Part shown: in pieces, positions 7,992 through 17,495 of the stretch
Layout: each line of letters opens with the position of its first letter
Numbering within the stretch: position 1 is the stretch's first letter
Assembly: GCA_017405115.1 (NCBI GenBank)
Contig: JAFRBA010000154.1
Location: forward strand, 1-20,232
Source: Kiritimatiellia bacterium
GTDB lineage: Bacteria > Verrucomicrobiota > Kiritimatiellia > RFP12 > UBA1067
DNA: 20,232 nt
Direction of reading: 5' to 3'
Notes under the pieces: generated by a model
Database searches by the model: none
What the model was told of the DNA's origin: nothing
Seen by the model: the letters and a program-made list of their open reading frames with translations, nothing else
Translations under genes and position numbers: made by a program

Positions 7992-8615
7992 ATGAAACAC
8001 ATGCTCTTGCTGGCCTCGTGCCTCGCCGCAGCGATTGCCGCGGCGGACGACGCCGTCGGCTGGATGCGCGTATGCGTTCCGTCGAACGACGTGGCCGCAG
8101 CGGTCCTCCCGTACGCGCCGATGGGCGGCGGCTGCCCCGGCTCATTCGTCTCCGGCCCGTTCGTCGGCGACGGCGGCGAGGCCTCGGATGTCCTGCGTGT
8201 ATACGCTTCCGACGGTTCCGCGACGAACTGCTTCGCGTGGGCGGAATCTGGCTGGATCGGCCTCGCCGGCGAGACCGACTCCGCTGCGGCGTCCGCCGGC
8301 GACATCGTGGCGCTTCTGCCGCACGGCAGCCTGCCGTTCGACTTCTTCCTGTTCGGGCGTTTCGGGCCCGCCGCGCCCGCAGGCGGTTTTCCCCGCTTCT
8401 CCGGGATGGCCGTCGACCCCGCCGGCGGGTTCGCCGACCTTGAGGTCTCCACGGGCGGCATGGCGGCAGACCTCCTTGTGCGCGACGCGGACGACCTCGA
8501 CGCGGAGCCCGCCGGCTGGAGCCACGTCCGGCGTTTCGCGGGGGAGGACGTTCCCTCCGCCTGGCACGACGCATCGCTGCCGGGCCCCGCCACGAACCGG
8601 CTCTACATGGTCTAG
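7992..8615 (+). CDS. Secreted calcium-repeat protein, N-terminal part ending at an in-frame TAG
   Basis: 207 residues starting with a clear Sec signal peptide (KHMLLLASCLAAAIAAADD). A beta-rich segment follows that is typical of the N-terminus of large exported proteins in this window. It ends at TAG 8613-8615 (NRLYMV-stop), and the same frame then continues without further interruption for 1,314 codons that begin with calcium-binding repeats. I therefore take this as the front part of one gene spanning 7992-12560. The lost codon could have been TCG, CAG, GAG, AAG or TGG, each one base from TAG. Alone, this piece would be a short secreted protein without any calcium repeat. Confidence 0.75.
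   Translation: MKHMLLLASCLAAAIAAADDAVGWMRVCVPSNDVAAAVLPYAPMGGGCPGSFVSGPFVGDGGEASDVLRVYASDGSATNCFAWAESGWIGLAGETDSAAASAGDIVALLPHGSLPFDFFLFGRFGPAAPAGGFPRFSGMAVDPAGGFADLEVSTGGMAADLLVRDADDLDAEPAGWSHVRRFAGEDVPSAWHDASLPGPATNRLYMV
8613..8615 (+). other. In-frame amber codon splitting the calcium-repeat gene
   Basis: The context is CTC TAC ATG GTC TAG GAC GCC ATG. Both sides are coding in the same phase, with matching composition. TAG is also the terminal codon of the gene ending at 19966, so amber is not simply unused here. The options are a recent nonsense mutation, an assembly error, or read-through that yields two forms of the protein. Confidence 0.8.
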
Positions 8616-8621
8616 GACGCC

Positions 8622-11600
8622 ATGCGCGACGCCGACCGGGACGGGATACCCGACGCGGTGGAGCGGTGCGTATACGGGACGTCGCCGCTCCTCGCCGACA
8701 CCGACGGCGACGGCGTCCGCGACGGACTGGAGGTCGCCTGGGGCATGGATCCCCTCTCGGACGAAGGTTTCGGGCGATGGCGGTTCTTCGAGCCGTTCGA
8801 ACTTCCCGACGTGGTGCTCGGCGAGCTGTCCGGGCAGCACGGATGGCGCGTGGACGAGCCCGCCGCCGCCGTCGTGCAGACGAAGACCGCCCGTGCCGGA
8901 CGCGCCGCGCTCCGTCTGGCGACAGGCGAATCCTCCGAAGACTGCGGCACCGTGACGATTGAGCGCTCCGTCACGAACGCCGACGGCGTCGTCTGGGTTG
9001 ACGCCTACTGCATCGCGAGCGCGACCCGTGGTCAGCCCGGGGATGTCGGCGCCCTATGCGGCGCGTGCGTGTTCTTCACGGAGAACGGGCACCCCGCGGC
9101 TCTTGACGGCGAAACCGCCGTGACAAACGAGAACGTGTTCGTAACGCTCGGCGAGTGGGTGCGCGTCACCATCCGGCTGGACTATCCGCGTCGGCTGTGG
9201 GATCTGTACGTCGGGGGCGTAGTGGTCGGCAGTTCCCTTCGCATGGGCACCATGTCCAGCTCATTCACCGGCATTGGCGTGCATGGCGACGGCGAGGCTT
9301 TTCTGGACGACGTCGCGATATCAGGGGCCAGGCCCCTCGGTCTCTCGTCTGATGGTGACGCGATGCCGGACGAATGGGAGTTCAGGCACTTTGGGTCCTT
9401 GGACAGAGACGGGTCGGGCGATGCGGACGGCGACGGGCTTTCCGACCTCGACGAGTTCAGGCACCGCACGAATCCGCTTCTGAGGGACACCGACGGGGAC
9501 GGGCTTACGGACGCGGTCGAGGTCGATTTCTACGGCACGTCGCCGCGCGACGCAGACACCGACCGCGACGGCGTTCCCGACGCGGACGAAATCGCAGCTG
9601 GCACGGATCCGCAGTCCGCGGCCGGCGACGGCGGGGATGCGTTCGTGGAGTCGTTCGAACTTCCCGACGTTGCGCTTGGCGAGCTTGACGGGCAGCACGG
9701 CTGGTCCGTCAGCCGCCGCGGAGCCGCAGTCGTGCAGGAGAGCGTCGTCCGCACGGGCGCTGCCGCGCTGAGCTTGGCTGCAGAGGAGGGCGACGGCCCG
9801 GTCATGCTTTCGCGCCCAGTTACCAACGACGGTCGCGTCGTGTGGATCGACGTCTACAGTGTCGCGAAGGCGGCGGCGACGCCTGAAACGGACTTGGGCG
9901 CGAACGGGGTGGCCTTCGACGGGTGCGGGCATCCAGTTGCATGCATCGACGGGGCGTTCCTGACCAACAGGCGCGTTCGGGTCGAACTGGACGGATGGGT
10001 GCGCACGACAATGCGCATGGACTACCGGCAGCGCACCTGGGACGTGTATGTCGCTGGAGTCATCGCGTGGAAGGACCTTCCGATGTCGGCTTCGACCGGC
10101 GAATTCTTCGGGGGGATTGGCTGCGAAGGGGACGGCGTGGCCCAGATAGACGACATAGTCATCTCGCATTCGCGCCCGCAGGGGCTTTCCTCCGACGGTG
10201 ATCCCCTGCCTGACGAATGGGAGATACGGCATTTCGGCACACTCGACCTTCCGGGCGGCGGCGACGCAGACCGCGATGGATTGAGGGACGCCGACGAGTT
10301 CATGGCCGGGACGGACCCCAACGCGGCGGACACAGACGGCGACGGGCTGCCGGACAGGTGGGAGGTGCAGTGCGGCACAGACCCTAACGACGCCTCGGAC
10401 GCCTCTGCCGACCCCGACGGCGACGGAATCGACAACGCGGCGGAGTACCAGCTCGGCCTCGACCCTCTCCGACCCGACGCCGACCCGCGCATTCCGCCCG
10501 AAATCGAGATACAGACCGATCGGCCGTGGTATCTCGCAGGGCAGGCTGTCCACGTTGGGGTACATGCGTCCGACTCCGACGGCGAAGTCCGGGAACTTAC
10601 GATTTACCTCGACGGAACCGAAGTCGCGCATGCTTTCGGTGGGAGCGCTGTTGCGGACTACACCGCGTCCGGCGCGTCGAACGTCGTGGAGGCGCTTGCC
10701 GCAGACGACTCGGGGAAATCGGAGCTCGCCCGCGCAGTCGTGCCCGTGTTCGCCGCAGACGAGGACGACGACGGCGACGGCCTGACGAACGCCGAGGAGC
10801 AGGCCCTGGGCACGGACCCGCTCTCGCCAGACACCGACGGCGACGGCATCCCCGACGCGGACGAAGTGCGCATAGGCACGAACCCCGTCGCAGCGGACGC
10901 CGGCGCCGACCCGGACGGCGACGGGCTCTACAACATCGAAGAATGGCAGCATGGCACGGATCCGCATCTCGCCGACACCGACGGCGACGGCTGCCCCGAC
11001 GGACAGGAGGTGCTGAACGTCAGGAGCGACCCTCTCGTAGCGGACATATTCTGGGCGACGCCGTCCGACCGATCCACGCCGGTGCCTGCGGACGCCTTCG
11101 CCGCCGCGACCGGCACTTGGCGGAACGGCGGCGACGGTTCGGTGTTCGCGGCGGAGCGGGCCGGGTCGCTGACGTGGCGGCTGTCGGTCCCGGAAGGGGG
11201 CGCCGACGCACTGGCGGTGCGGATAGAGCAGCACGAGTTCTTCTCCCGGATTGCGGATTTCGACCTGTCTCTTCTTGTGGACGGTGTGGAAGTCTCAAGG
11301 CTCCTTGCCTCCGCTCCATACGGCGTCGGCGGGACGGCGTTCTTCTTCCTGCCCGCGCTGTCGCCGGGTGAACATGACTTTAGGATGGTGTGGCACAATT
11401 GGGCCGTAAACACGTTCCTGTCCATCAAAGACCTGCGCTTCGTCAATTTCGACGGACCGGACGCAGACGGAAACGGAGTCGCGGACTGGCGCGACAGCCG
11501 CAACCGCGCGATTTCCGGCTTCGACGAACCCCCGGTTGAGAGCCTCGTGTCCCCGCTTTGCGTGGAGGGCCATGCGGCATGGCGCGACGTGCTGGAGGTG

Positions 11601-12560
11601 GAGGCGAGATACGCAGACACCAATGCGTTCTTTGCTGCGGTCAGAACCATCGGAGATTCGTTTTACGCCGATGTGCATCTGGCGACCAATGGAGCGACGG
11701 AAGTTGTGTTTGCCGACTGCGCTGCGACAGATTCTTTCGCAGTTGTCTGGAAAGACCTCGACGTGTTCGACGGCTCGTATTCTACGAACGCGTTGATGAT
11801 TCGTGCGGGAGACTCGCTGAAGATAGCTGGATGCGGGAGCGGAGAAAGCGCTGTCTCGGTTTCCGTCGCAAGCCATGGCGGCGACTGGTGCTTGGTCACC
11901 AATTGGACTCAGTTTGCGTCAACGCCTTACTGTTTTGAAGACGAAGGACAGTATCTCGTTTCCGTCTCCGCGACAAATCAGTCCTTTGGCGCCATTGAGG
12001 GATATGCCCATATAGAGGTCGTCAAGTCTCGCTTCCCCAAGCGCAATCCGGCGGTAATGCGCGACAGGGAGTTCTCGATGAGCTGCCTGGACCTCGACGG
12101 CAGGACGCTTCTTGAGCACGATGTGTCATTGCGTGTGTCGTCCGAGACGAACGCCTCCGGCTGCGTCTTGCTTACGCTTTCGACATCCGCAGACCGGGAC
12201 CTCGGGCTGGTTTCGCGGCTCTATGCCGGCGGGGCAGTGTGCGATGCAATTCAGGTGACGCCAGTCTGGGCGGACAACGGAACATATTACCATGTCGTGC
12301 AGACCTACCCCGACGGTTCGCAGCTTGTGGAGATATCGTTGCTTCTTGGCACCGTGCCTCCGGGGACGAGCGTGGAACTCAAGATATTCGTCTCTGGGGT
12401 GACATTTGAGGACGGAACGCGCACGAAGACGCTCCAGCCCGACGATTTCGACGACAACGGCCATGTGTCGGTGCGATTCGTCAAGGCTCGCGGTGTGACA
12501 ACGTCCGTCTGCCACCGTACCTACATTTACCAGGACGGGCAAAACATATATCATAATTAA
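8622..12560 (+). CDS. Calcium-binding-repeat / LamG-like multidomain protein, main part
   Basis: 1,312 residues in the same frame as the signal-peptide piece upstream. ATG 8622 has no Shine-Dalgarno sequence and no signal peptide, so it is probably an internal Met. Domains: DxDxDG repeats (residues 1-50); a LamG-like beta-sandwich (53-235); TSP3-like repeats (240-340); a second, paralogous beta-sandwich (342-520) and repeats (520-620); an Ig-like domain (626-713, [20 protein letters not shown]); more DxDxDG repeats (712-809); a carbohydrate-binding-like beta domain (810-960); and a C-terminal beta-rich region with Cys. The repeats should bind calcium and stiffen a surface protein; ligand binding is inferred. 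Its TAA shares bases with the ribosome-binding site of RHS 2, so the two are probably one operon. RHS 1 carries similar repeats fused to its own chain. Confidence 0.85.
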   Translation: MRDADRDGIPDAVERCVYGTSPLLADTDGDGVRDGLEVAWGMDPLSDEGFGRWRFFEPFELPDVVLGELSGQHGWRVDEPAAAVVQTKTARAGRAALRLATGESSEDCGTVTIERSVTNADGVVWVDAYCIASATRGQPGDVGALCGACVFFTENGHPAALDGETAVTNENVFVTLGEWVRVTIRLDYPRRLWDLYVGGVVVGSSLRMGTMSSSFTGIGVHGDGEAFLDDVAISGARPLGLSSDGDAMPDEWEFRHFGSLDRDGSGDADGDGLSDLDEFRHRTNPLLRDTDGDGLTDAVEVDFYGTSPRDADTDRDGVPDADEIAAGTDPQSAAGDGGDAFVESFELPDVALGELDGQHGWSVSRRGAAVVQESVVRTGAAALSLAAEEGDGPVMLSRPVTNDGRVVWIDVYSVAKAAATPETDLGANGVAFDGCGHPVACIDGAFLTNRRVRVELDGWVRTTMRMDYRQRTWDVYVAGVIAWKDLPMSASTGEFFGGIGCEGDGVAQIDDIVISHSRPQGLSSDGDPLPDEWEIRHFGTLDLPGGGDADRDGLRDADEFMAGTDPNAADTDGDGLPDRWEVQCGTDPNDASDASADPDGDGIDNAAEYQLGLDPLRPDADPRIPPEIEIQTDRPWYLAGQAVHVGVHASDSDGEVRELTIYLDGTEVAHAFGGSAVADYTASGASNVVEALAADDSGKSELARAVVPVFAADEDDDGDGLTNAEEQALGTDPLSPDTDGDGIPDADEVRIGTNPVAADAGADPDGDGLYNIEEWQHGTDPHLADTDGDGCPDGQEVLNVRSDPLVADIFWATPSDRSTPVPADAFAAATGTWRNGGDGSVFAAERAGSLTWRLSVPEGGADALAVRIEQHEFFSRIADFDLSLLVDGVEVSRLLASAPYGVGGTAFFFLPALSPGEHDFRMVWHNWAVNTFLSIKDLRFVNFDGPDADGNGVADWRDSRNRAISGFDEPPVESLVSPLCVEGHAAWRDVLEVEARYADTNAFFAAVRTIGDSFYADVHLATNGATEVVFADCAATDSFAVVWKDLDVFDGSYSTNALMIRAGDSLKIAGCGSGESAVSVSVASHGGDWCLVTNWTQFASTPYCFEDEGQYLVSVSATNQSFGAIEGYAHIEVVKSRFPKRNPAVMRDREFSMSCLDLDGRTLLEHDVSLRVSSETNASGCVLLTLSTSADRDLGLVSRLYAGGAVCDAIQVTPVWADNGTYYHVVQTYPDGSQLVEISLLLGTVPPGTSVELKIFVSGVTFEDGTRTKTLQPDDFDDNGHVSVRFVKARGVTTSVCHRTYIYQDGQNIYHN
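8784..10330 (+). repeat. Intragenic tandem duplication of a LamG-like plus calcium-repeat unit
   Basis: Unit A (about 8784-9640) and unit B (about 9645-10330) share landmarks in the same order: FELPDV-LGEL-GQHGW (8797 and 9655), an AAVVQ-x(6)-GxAAL motif, the W-D-x-YV-x-GV strand, then GLSSDGD-x-x-PDEWE-x-RHFG (9337 and 10180) followed by DADRDGL-type repeats. The offset is about 840-860 nt. Bases differ in many places, so the duplication is old. Confidence 0.75.
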
Positions 12561-12572
12561 GGAGTGTAGATT
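12559..12572 (+). promoter_or_regulatory. Ribosome-binding site of RHS 2 overlapping the upstream stop
   Basis: AAGGAG (12559-12564) lies 8 nt before ATG 12573 and shares its first two bases with the TAA of the upstream gene. This is the best Shine-Dalgarno sequence in the window. It fixes the RHS 2 start and ties its translation to the calcium-repeat gene. Confidence 0.8.
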
Positions 12573-15500
12573 ATGTTCAAGATAAACATTCTAATCTTTT
12601 TTATGCTGCTGTCTGGCGTGTTGGTGGCCGGGTCCGTGGTACAGACGAACCCACCTTCGGAGTGCAAGACTTCCGACAGTGAGTGCCAGTGCGAGAATGG
12701 TGAGGTTGGGTCTGGCTGCATCAAGATGAACATCGACATGGGCTCTACCACGCCGTGGACTGGCTCTCGAAGGTGTACGCTCAAGGTGTTCGCCGACGAC
12801 CAGTCTCCGCAGGTCTTCACGCCTGAGTCGCTTCACGCCGTGTTTGGCTACACGTTCAAGCGCATAGGCAACAGGCTGCTCCCCGACAAGACGACCCCAA
12901 AGGAGGTCGTGTTCTCGCACCCCGACGGCGAGTCCGTGCGCTTCGTGTTCGCGGAAGGCGAGTCGCTGGGGCGTCCCGACCCTGGCTTCCACGTGAAGAT
13001 GGACGAACGTCTCCAGATGGTCGACGCGCAGGGGTGGGCCTGCACGAACGGCCCCGTATACTACGACCTCTACGAGACGGACGGCACCGTTCGGCGTTTC
13101 CTCGCGTCGGACATGACGAACGAGCGCGGCAAGCTGATCTCCATCACCGACGCCAGAGGCCGCCGCGTGACGCCGTCCGACATGGGCATTGACGTCGTTC
13201 TCGGCCCGGATGGCGTCCGCCAGTTCCTGACGCCGTCGCGTCTGGCGGACGTCACTGTTTTGGATGATGGATACGACGTCACGGTCTATCCTTTGCAGGA
13301 CAGCCCGGAGAAGGATGCCGCGACAGGCCTCTATCCTGTTCCCTCCGTCGTGCCCGTGAAGAGGCTTTCCGTGCGGAGTGCCAATGGCGGGAATAGGGCC
13401 GTCGTGAGCCTGCGAAGCGGCGACGACGACCCCAAGACTTATCTCTTCGACTACATAAGGGGCGACTGGTCGCTGACGAGGCCGTCAGGAGTCCGCGAGA
13501 TGCGCGACCGCTCCACAAAGGACTCGTCTGTGGCCCGCACGGTCAAGGAGGACTATTCCCGCGACGGCGAGCTTCTAGCCCGTTCCGAGTACAACTACGT
13601 CTGGAAGTCGTGGGGGTTCGCCGCGACGAACCGGATAGAGGGGTTCGGTGGCGCAACGCGCACGACGGCGTGGACGTATGTCGGCTCCGGGGGCGGGAAG
13701 GGGTGTGTCGCGACGGAGTTGAAATCGTCGGGATTGCGGACTGAGTACGCTTACGACAGTGCGGACCGCGTAATTTCCATGACGCGCACTGGCCCCGACA
13801 TGATGGCCGAGGTGACGACGCATGCGTACGAGTCAGTGGATCCGTCGGATGTCTTGCCGCCGATGGACACGCGCCCCCGCACGATCGTAAAGACGCTCGA
13901 CGGCATCGAATGCGAGCGCACGTACTACGTGTATTCCGCGCTTACGGACGTCGTGGAGCGCGTCGGAACGCAGGGTGCTCCCTATGGCGGTACAAATGCG
14001 CTTCGCACAGTCACGGAGTATTATCCCGTAACGGGAGGGCCGCTGTCCTCAGCGGCCGCAGATGGCTTCGTCAAGTCCATACGCCGTGAAGACGGCAGGC
14101 TCGACCTCTACGACTACGCGCTTTCGTCGAATGTCTGGACGAAGACGGTGACGCACCTCCACGAGCAGGCTCCTTCGCCTGTAAGCGGAAAGACCACGCG
14201 CGACGTGACGCTGACCAATGCTCGCGGCGAGGTCATTGAAACACGAACCGAGGCATTCATCGGCGGAATTTGGTATACTATCGCCAGAAACCGCATGACG
14301 TACAACTTCGAGGGCAAGAAAATCACTTCAGAAAACCTCGCCGGTCAGGTCACGACCACGGCGTGGGACTGCTGCCACAAAGTTTCGGAAACTGAGCCAG
14401 ACGGCTCGACCACGACTTGGGACTACGATGACGATGGGCGAATGGTTGCGACCTCGAGGCTCATACCGCTCGATATGACCAACGTCACATGGCTCACGAC
14501 GTGCTACGAATACGACGACCTTGGGCGCCAGACTGCAACCTGGCAGACGAACTACGCCGAGCATGTTGGCCTCCCCGCGGCCCGCACGCGCTATGACGCC
14601 CTTGGCCGCGTCGTCGCCCGAATAGACACCCTCGGCAATACGATCGCCACGAGTTATAGTCTTGATGGGCGAACCATGTCTGTCCAGAACCCCAACACCT
14701 CGACTCGTATAACCACACGCTCTGCCGACGGCGACACGCTCTCGATAACCGGCTCCGCCGTGACGCCCGAGTTCCACACATACGGCATTCTCCCCGACGG
14801 GACGCGCTGGTCCCGCATCGTTCGCGGCGAAACCGCCTCATCCCCCCGCTTTACCAAGCGTTACGAAAACCTCCTCGGCCAGCCCGTCCGCAGCGATAAG
14901 AGCGGCTTCTGCGGCGCAGTCCTCGCAACTGTTCACGCCTACGACTCATACGGTCGCCTCGTCTCTACCATTGCCGATTACGAACCAACAATCGAATACA
15001 CATACGACACTCTCGGCAACCGCATAGCGACGAGGAGAATGGTAGGCTGCGCTGTCCCCACCGCAGCGCAGTCCCCTGCGACAGAATGGCGCAAGACGGA
15101 AACAGTATCGTCGTATGTCTTTGCCGATGAGGCGATATGGTTCTTTCTGGGGAACATATTGTCCAGTTCCGATACATCAATTGCTCCGCAGGTTACCGTA
15201 ACGGCTCGACAACTTACAGGAGTCTCGGCAGTGCTGCCGCTGAAAGTCCGCATCACCGATATTCGCGGAAAAGTCGCGGAAAGTGCACAGACAGTTTCCG
15301 CCTTAACTGTAACCACAATCAAGACGCGGCCTTTCGCCACAAACAAAGCATTGTCGGCTTCGCGCTATGGCACATCCGTTATGGATGTGTCTGTTTCTGC
15401 AGTGACCAATGCTTACGCATACGATGCACTTGGTCGGCAAGTCGAGAAGACGGACGGGCGTGGCAATATGACGAGGATAGAATACGATACGGCTGGACGT

Positions 15501-17495
15501 CGTTCGGCATCGGTGGATGCCATTGGCAACCGCACGGCATACGCATACGACCAATACGGAAATCTTGTCGCCGTCACCAATCCGCTCGGCAACGCAACAA
15601 TCTACGAATACGACCTTCGCGGGCGCAAGACCTACGAGGGCGGCGCAACATATCCCGTTCGTTACACATACGATGTTTTCGGCAACAAGACAACCATGAT
15701 GACCTATCGCAACGAGTCTCTCGGTCCGAATTCTGGCGACATCACGACTTGGCTCTATGACGAGGCGACAGGGCTCGTCACGAACAAGGTATATGCTGAT
15801 GGTCTTGGCCCAAAGTATGAATACGACGCGAAAGGGAATCTTACGAAGCGCACGTGGGCGCGAGGCATCGACACGTTCTACGCCTACGACGGATGGGGAA
15901 ATCTCACAAACACGTCGTATTCTGACAACACGCCGACCGTTTCGCTTTCATATGACGCTATGGGACGCCAGAGTCGCGTTGTTGATGCTGCGGGCACAAC
16001 TACCTTCGCATACGATGGTTTCGGTGCGTTGACCAATGAAACCGTAATCGGCGTTGCAGGGACGAATGTCGTCGAGCGGTTCTATGATTCGTTTGGCCGT
16101 TCGCTAGGCTACGCGCTCAATGGTGAACGCCGCACATTGCTTTCTTACGAGCCGGACAAAGGGAGGATATATTCGATGTTGGCGGCAGGATCGACAAATG
16201 TGTTTCGATGGTCGTATCTGCCAGGCAGCGATCTGAAGGAGTCTTTGGAATATCCCAACGGCGACGTCGTGCGTTGGAAATACGAGCCTAAGCGCGACCT
16301 TTTGACGCTTGTGTCTAACGCGACGCACTCGACGTACTGCTACACGTATGACATTGCGGGGCGGCGTGTCTCTAAAAACGACGAGCTGTACGGCTACAAT
16401 GTGAGAAACGAACTTATACTTGCGACCAACATCCTCACAGGTACAGAATTCGCCTACTGTTATGATGACATCGGCAACCGTCTCTGGTCACGGGAATTCG
16501 GGACAAACACGACATACACGGTAAACTCCCTCAACCAGTACACAAATATTGTGCGCAGTGGTATTGCCCAATATTCCGTATTCGATGCCGACGGCAACCA
16601 GACCGATGTTACGACTGGCAGCGGCCGATGGATCGTTGAGTACAACGGAGAAAACAGGCCTGTCATGTGGACTCGCCATGCGGACGGAACAGTAATCGAA
16701 ATGTCATACGATCACAAGGGGCGGCGGGTGTGTTCCAGCACAGATACGTTTGTTTACGACAAGTATCTAAACATCGGTTACTCCATCTGGGATCCTACGG
16801 AACCTGTAGCTACCAGACCACTATTGCGGCGAGCCGGATTGTCACAGGTATATTATTTTCATGACGAAAATAAAAATGTGGTAGACGTCATTGGAAACAA
16901 TTCTTTACACTATGACTACGCACCTTTCGGAATGATTATTAATTTTGTCAATGACAATGATAATCCGTGGTGCTTTAGTTCTGAGTTTAATGATGCACAT
17001 CTTGAACTTGTATACTATAACTATCGCAAATATAGCTGTTTGCACGGACGATGGATGACGAGAGACCCGATGCTTTCATGGATGGATGTCTCGAATTTTA
17101 ATTCTGGACGCATAAGTGATGAAGATAATTTAAAATGGTTCCCTTTGCTCTCGTATGGATTTCTGAGGAACGCACCAACGCAGAGTGCGGATTACCTTGG
17201 TCTGCTGGATGTAATATGTACTTGTATTGAAGCACCTGCGCCAATCGGTACGGGTATCGGTCCTGCTATTGGTGGTCGTAAGTGCAATATGATGTCGCAA
17301 TTGGAGATTCTAACATTTGATCGTCAGTTTCCCTGTATGGCAGCAAAGAGATTTGATTATGTAGATGCTGTAGAATGTTTTTGTGCAGGACGTGTTTGTA
17401 GCACTCGAGTGTCATATATGTGTGTGGATGGTGGATTTAAACTTTTTCAGTGGCTCGTAATCTCTTCTGAAGTCTCTGGATGTGGGAGTAAATAA
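12573..17495 (+). CDS. RHS/YD-repeat protein 2 with own signal peptide and Cys-rich variable tip
   Basis: 1,640 residues. A Sec signal peptide (FKINILIFFMLLSGVLVAG) is followed by the CQC signature (Cys38, Cys40) that RHS 1 carries after its hinge. The shell then contains dozens of YD repeats (YDDLGR, YDALGR, YDTLGNRIA, YDSFGR, YDDIGNRL). A GATYPVRYTYD segment (about 15643-15675) matches one in RHS 1 (4258-4290). The core end is degenerate: YYNYRKYSCLHGRWMTRDPM (17014-17073) replaces the usual GYRYYSP-x-x-GRW-x-x-RDPI. It is followed by a longer linker than in RHS 1, then ADYLG, and about 95 residues of Cys-rich tip. In the family such shells cage a toxin; export by Sec and surface display are inferred from the signal peptide. 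The stop overlaps the next start by one base. Confidence 0.93.
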   Translation: MFKINILIFFMLLSGVLVAGSVVQTNPPSECKTSDSECQCENGEVGSGCIKMNIDMGSTTPWTGSRRCTLKVFADDQSPQVFTPESLHAVFGYTFKRIGNRLLPDKTTPKEVVFSHPDGESVRFVFAEGESLGRPDPGFHVKMDERLQMVDAQGWACTNGPVYYDLYETDGTVRRFLASDMTNERGKLISITDARGRRVTPSDMGIDVVLGPDGVRQFLTPSRLADVTVLDDGYDVTVYPLQDSPEKDAATGLYPVPSVVPVKRLSVRSANGGNRAVVSLRSGDDDPKTYLFDYIRGDWSLTRPSGVREMRDRSTKDSSVARTVKEDYSRDGELLARSEYNYVWKSWGFAATNRIEGFGGATRTTAWTYVGSGGGKGCVATELKSSGLRTEYAYDSADRVISMTRTGPDMMAEVTTHAYESVDPSDVLPPMDTRPRTIVKTLDGIECERTYYVYSALTDVVERVGTQGAPYGGTNALRTVTEYYPVTGGPLSSAAADGFVKSIRREDGRLDLYDYALSSNVWTKTVTHLHEQAPSPVSGKTTRDVTLTNARGEVIETRTEAFIGGIWYTIARNRMTYNFEGKKITSENLAGQVTTTAWDCCHKVSETEPDGSTTTWDYDDDGRMVATSRLIPLDMTNVTWLTTCYEYDDLGRQTATWQTNYAEHVGLPAARTRYDALGRVVARIDTLGNTIATSYSLDGRTMSVQNPNTSTRITTRSADGDTLSITGSAVTPEFHTYGILPDGTRWSRIVRGETASSPRFTKRYENLLGQPVRSDKSGFCGAVLATVHAYDSYGRLVSTIADYEPTIEYTYDTLGNRIATRRMVGCAVPTAAQSPATEWRKTETVSSYVFADEAIWFFLGNILSSSDTSIAPQVTVTARQLTGVSAVLPLKVRITDIRGKVAESAQTVSALTVTTIKTRPFATNKALSASRYGTSVMDVSVSAVTNAYAYDALGRQVEKTDGRGNMTRIEYDTAGRRSASVDAIGNRTAYAYDQYGNLVAVTNPLGNATIYEYDLRGRKTYEGGATYPVRYTYDVFGNKTTMMTYRNESLGPNSGDITTWLYDEATGLVTNKVYADGLGPKYEYDAKGNLTKRTWARGIDTFYAYDGWGNLTNTSYSDNTPTVSLSYDAMGRQSRVVDAAGTTTFAYDGFGALTNETVIGVAGTNVVERFYDSFGRSLGYALNGERRTLLSYEPDKGRIYSMLAAGSTNVFRWSYLPGSDLKESLEYPNGDVVRWKYEPKRDLLTLVSNATHSTYCYTYDIAGRRVSKNDELYGYNVRNELILATNILTGTEFAYCYDDIGNRLWSREFGTNTTYTVNSLNQYTNIVRSGIAQYSVFDADGNQTDVTTGSGRWIVEYNGENRPVMWTRHADGTVIEMSYDHKGRRVCSSTDTFVYDKYLNIGYSIWDPTEPVATRPLLRRAGLSQVYYFHDENKNVVDVIGNNSLHYDYAPFGMIINFVNDNDNPWCFSSEFNDAHLELVYYNYRKYSCLHGRWMTRDPMLSWMDVSNFNSGRISDEDNLKWFPLLSYGFLRNAPTQSADYLGLLDVICTCIEAPAPIGTGIGPAIGGRKCNMMSQLEILTFDRQFPCMAAKRFDYVDAVECFCAGRVCSTRVSYMCVDGGFKLFQWLVISSEVSGCGSK
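14367..14375 (+). other. Cys-Cys motif in the RHS 2 shell, shared with RHS 1
   Basis: Here the shell encodes AWDCCHKVSETEPDGSTTTW. RHS 1 has AYSCCRLLWRRDRQGRKT with CC at 2870-2875. In both, the vicinal cysteines sit at the strand following a YD-type unit and precede a DxxG turn. A structural disulfide or a conserved strand position is possible. Confidence 0.45.
17205..17492 (+). other. Variable Cys-rich C-terminal tip of RHS 2 (candidate toxin domain)
   Basis: 96 residues after ADYLG, beginning LLDVICTCIEAPAPIG. It contains about nine cysteines (CTC, KCNMM, PCMAAK, ECFCAGRVC, SYMCVDGG, SGCGSK) and no similarity visible to the RHS 1 tip. The DNA is AT-richer than the shell (25 G/C of 60 at 17401-17460). 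Disulfide stabilisation outside the cytoplasm would suit the Cys content. No catalytic motif was recognised. Confidence 0.55.

Noticed and set aside
7807..8593. - strand open frames over the hairpin and signal-peptide region
   Set aside because: Arg/Pro-rich low-complexity translations that run through the hairpin and oppose a gene with a clear signal peptide.
8613..8615. Genome-wide reassignment of TAG to an amino acid
   Set aside because: TAG ends the CcdA-like gene at 19964-19966 just where its similarity to a membrane domain finishes, and the other genes use TGA or TAA; one internal TAG is not enough evidence.
8640..11045. Repeated GACGGCGAC blocks as a CRISPR or DNA-level tandem repeat
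   Set aside because: They follow the protein-level DxDxDG periodicity with varied spacing and synonymous changes; no constant repeats with unique spacers.
9321..11234. Open frame of 637 codons on the - strand
   Set aside because: Antisense of the calcium-repeat gene. The monotonous VAVGVG and Arg patterns are reverse readings of GACGGCGAC repeats.
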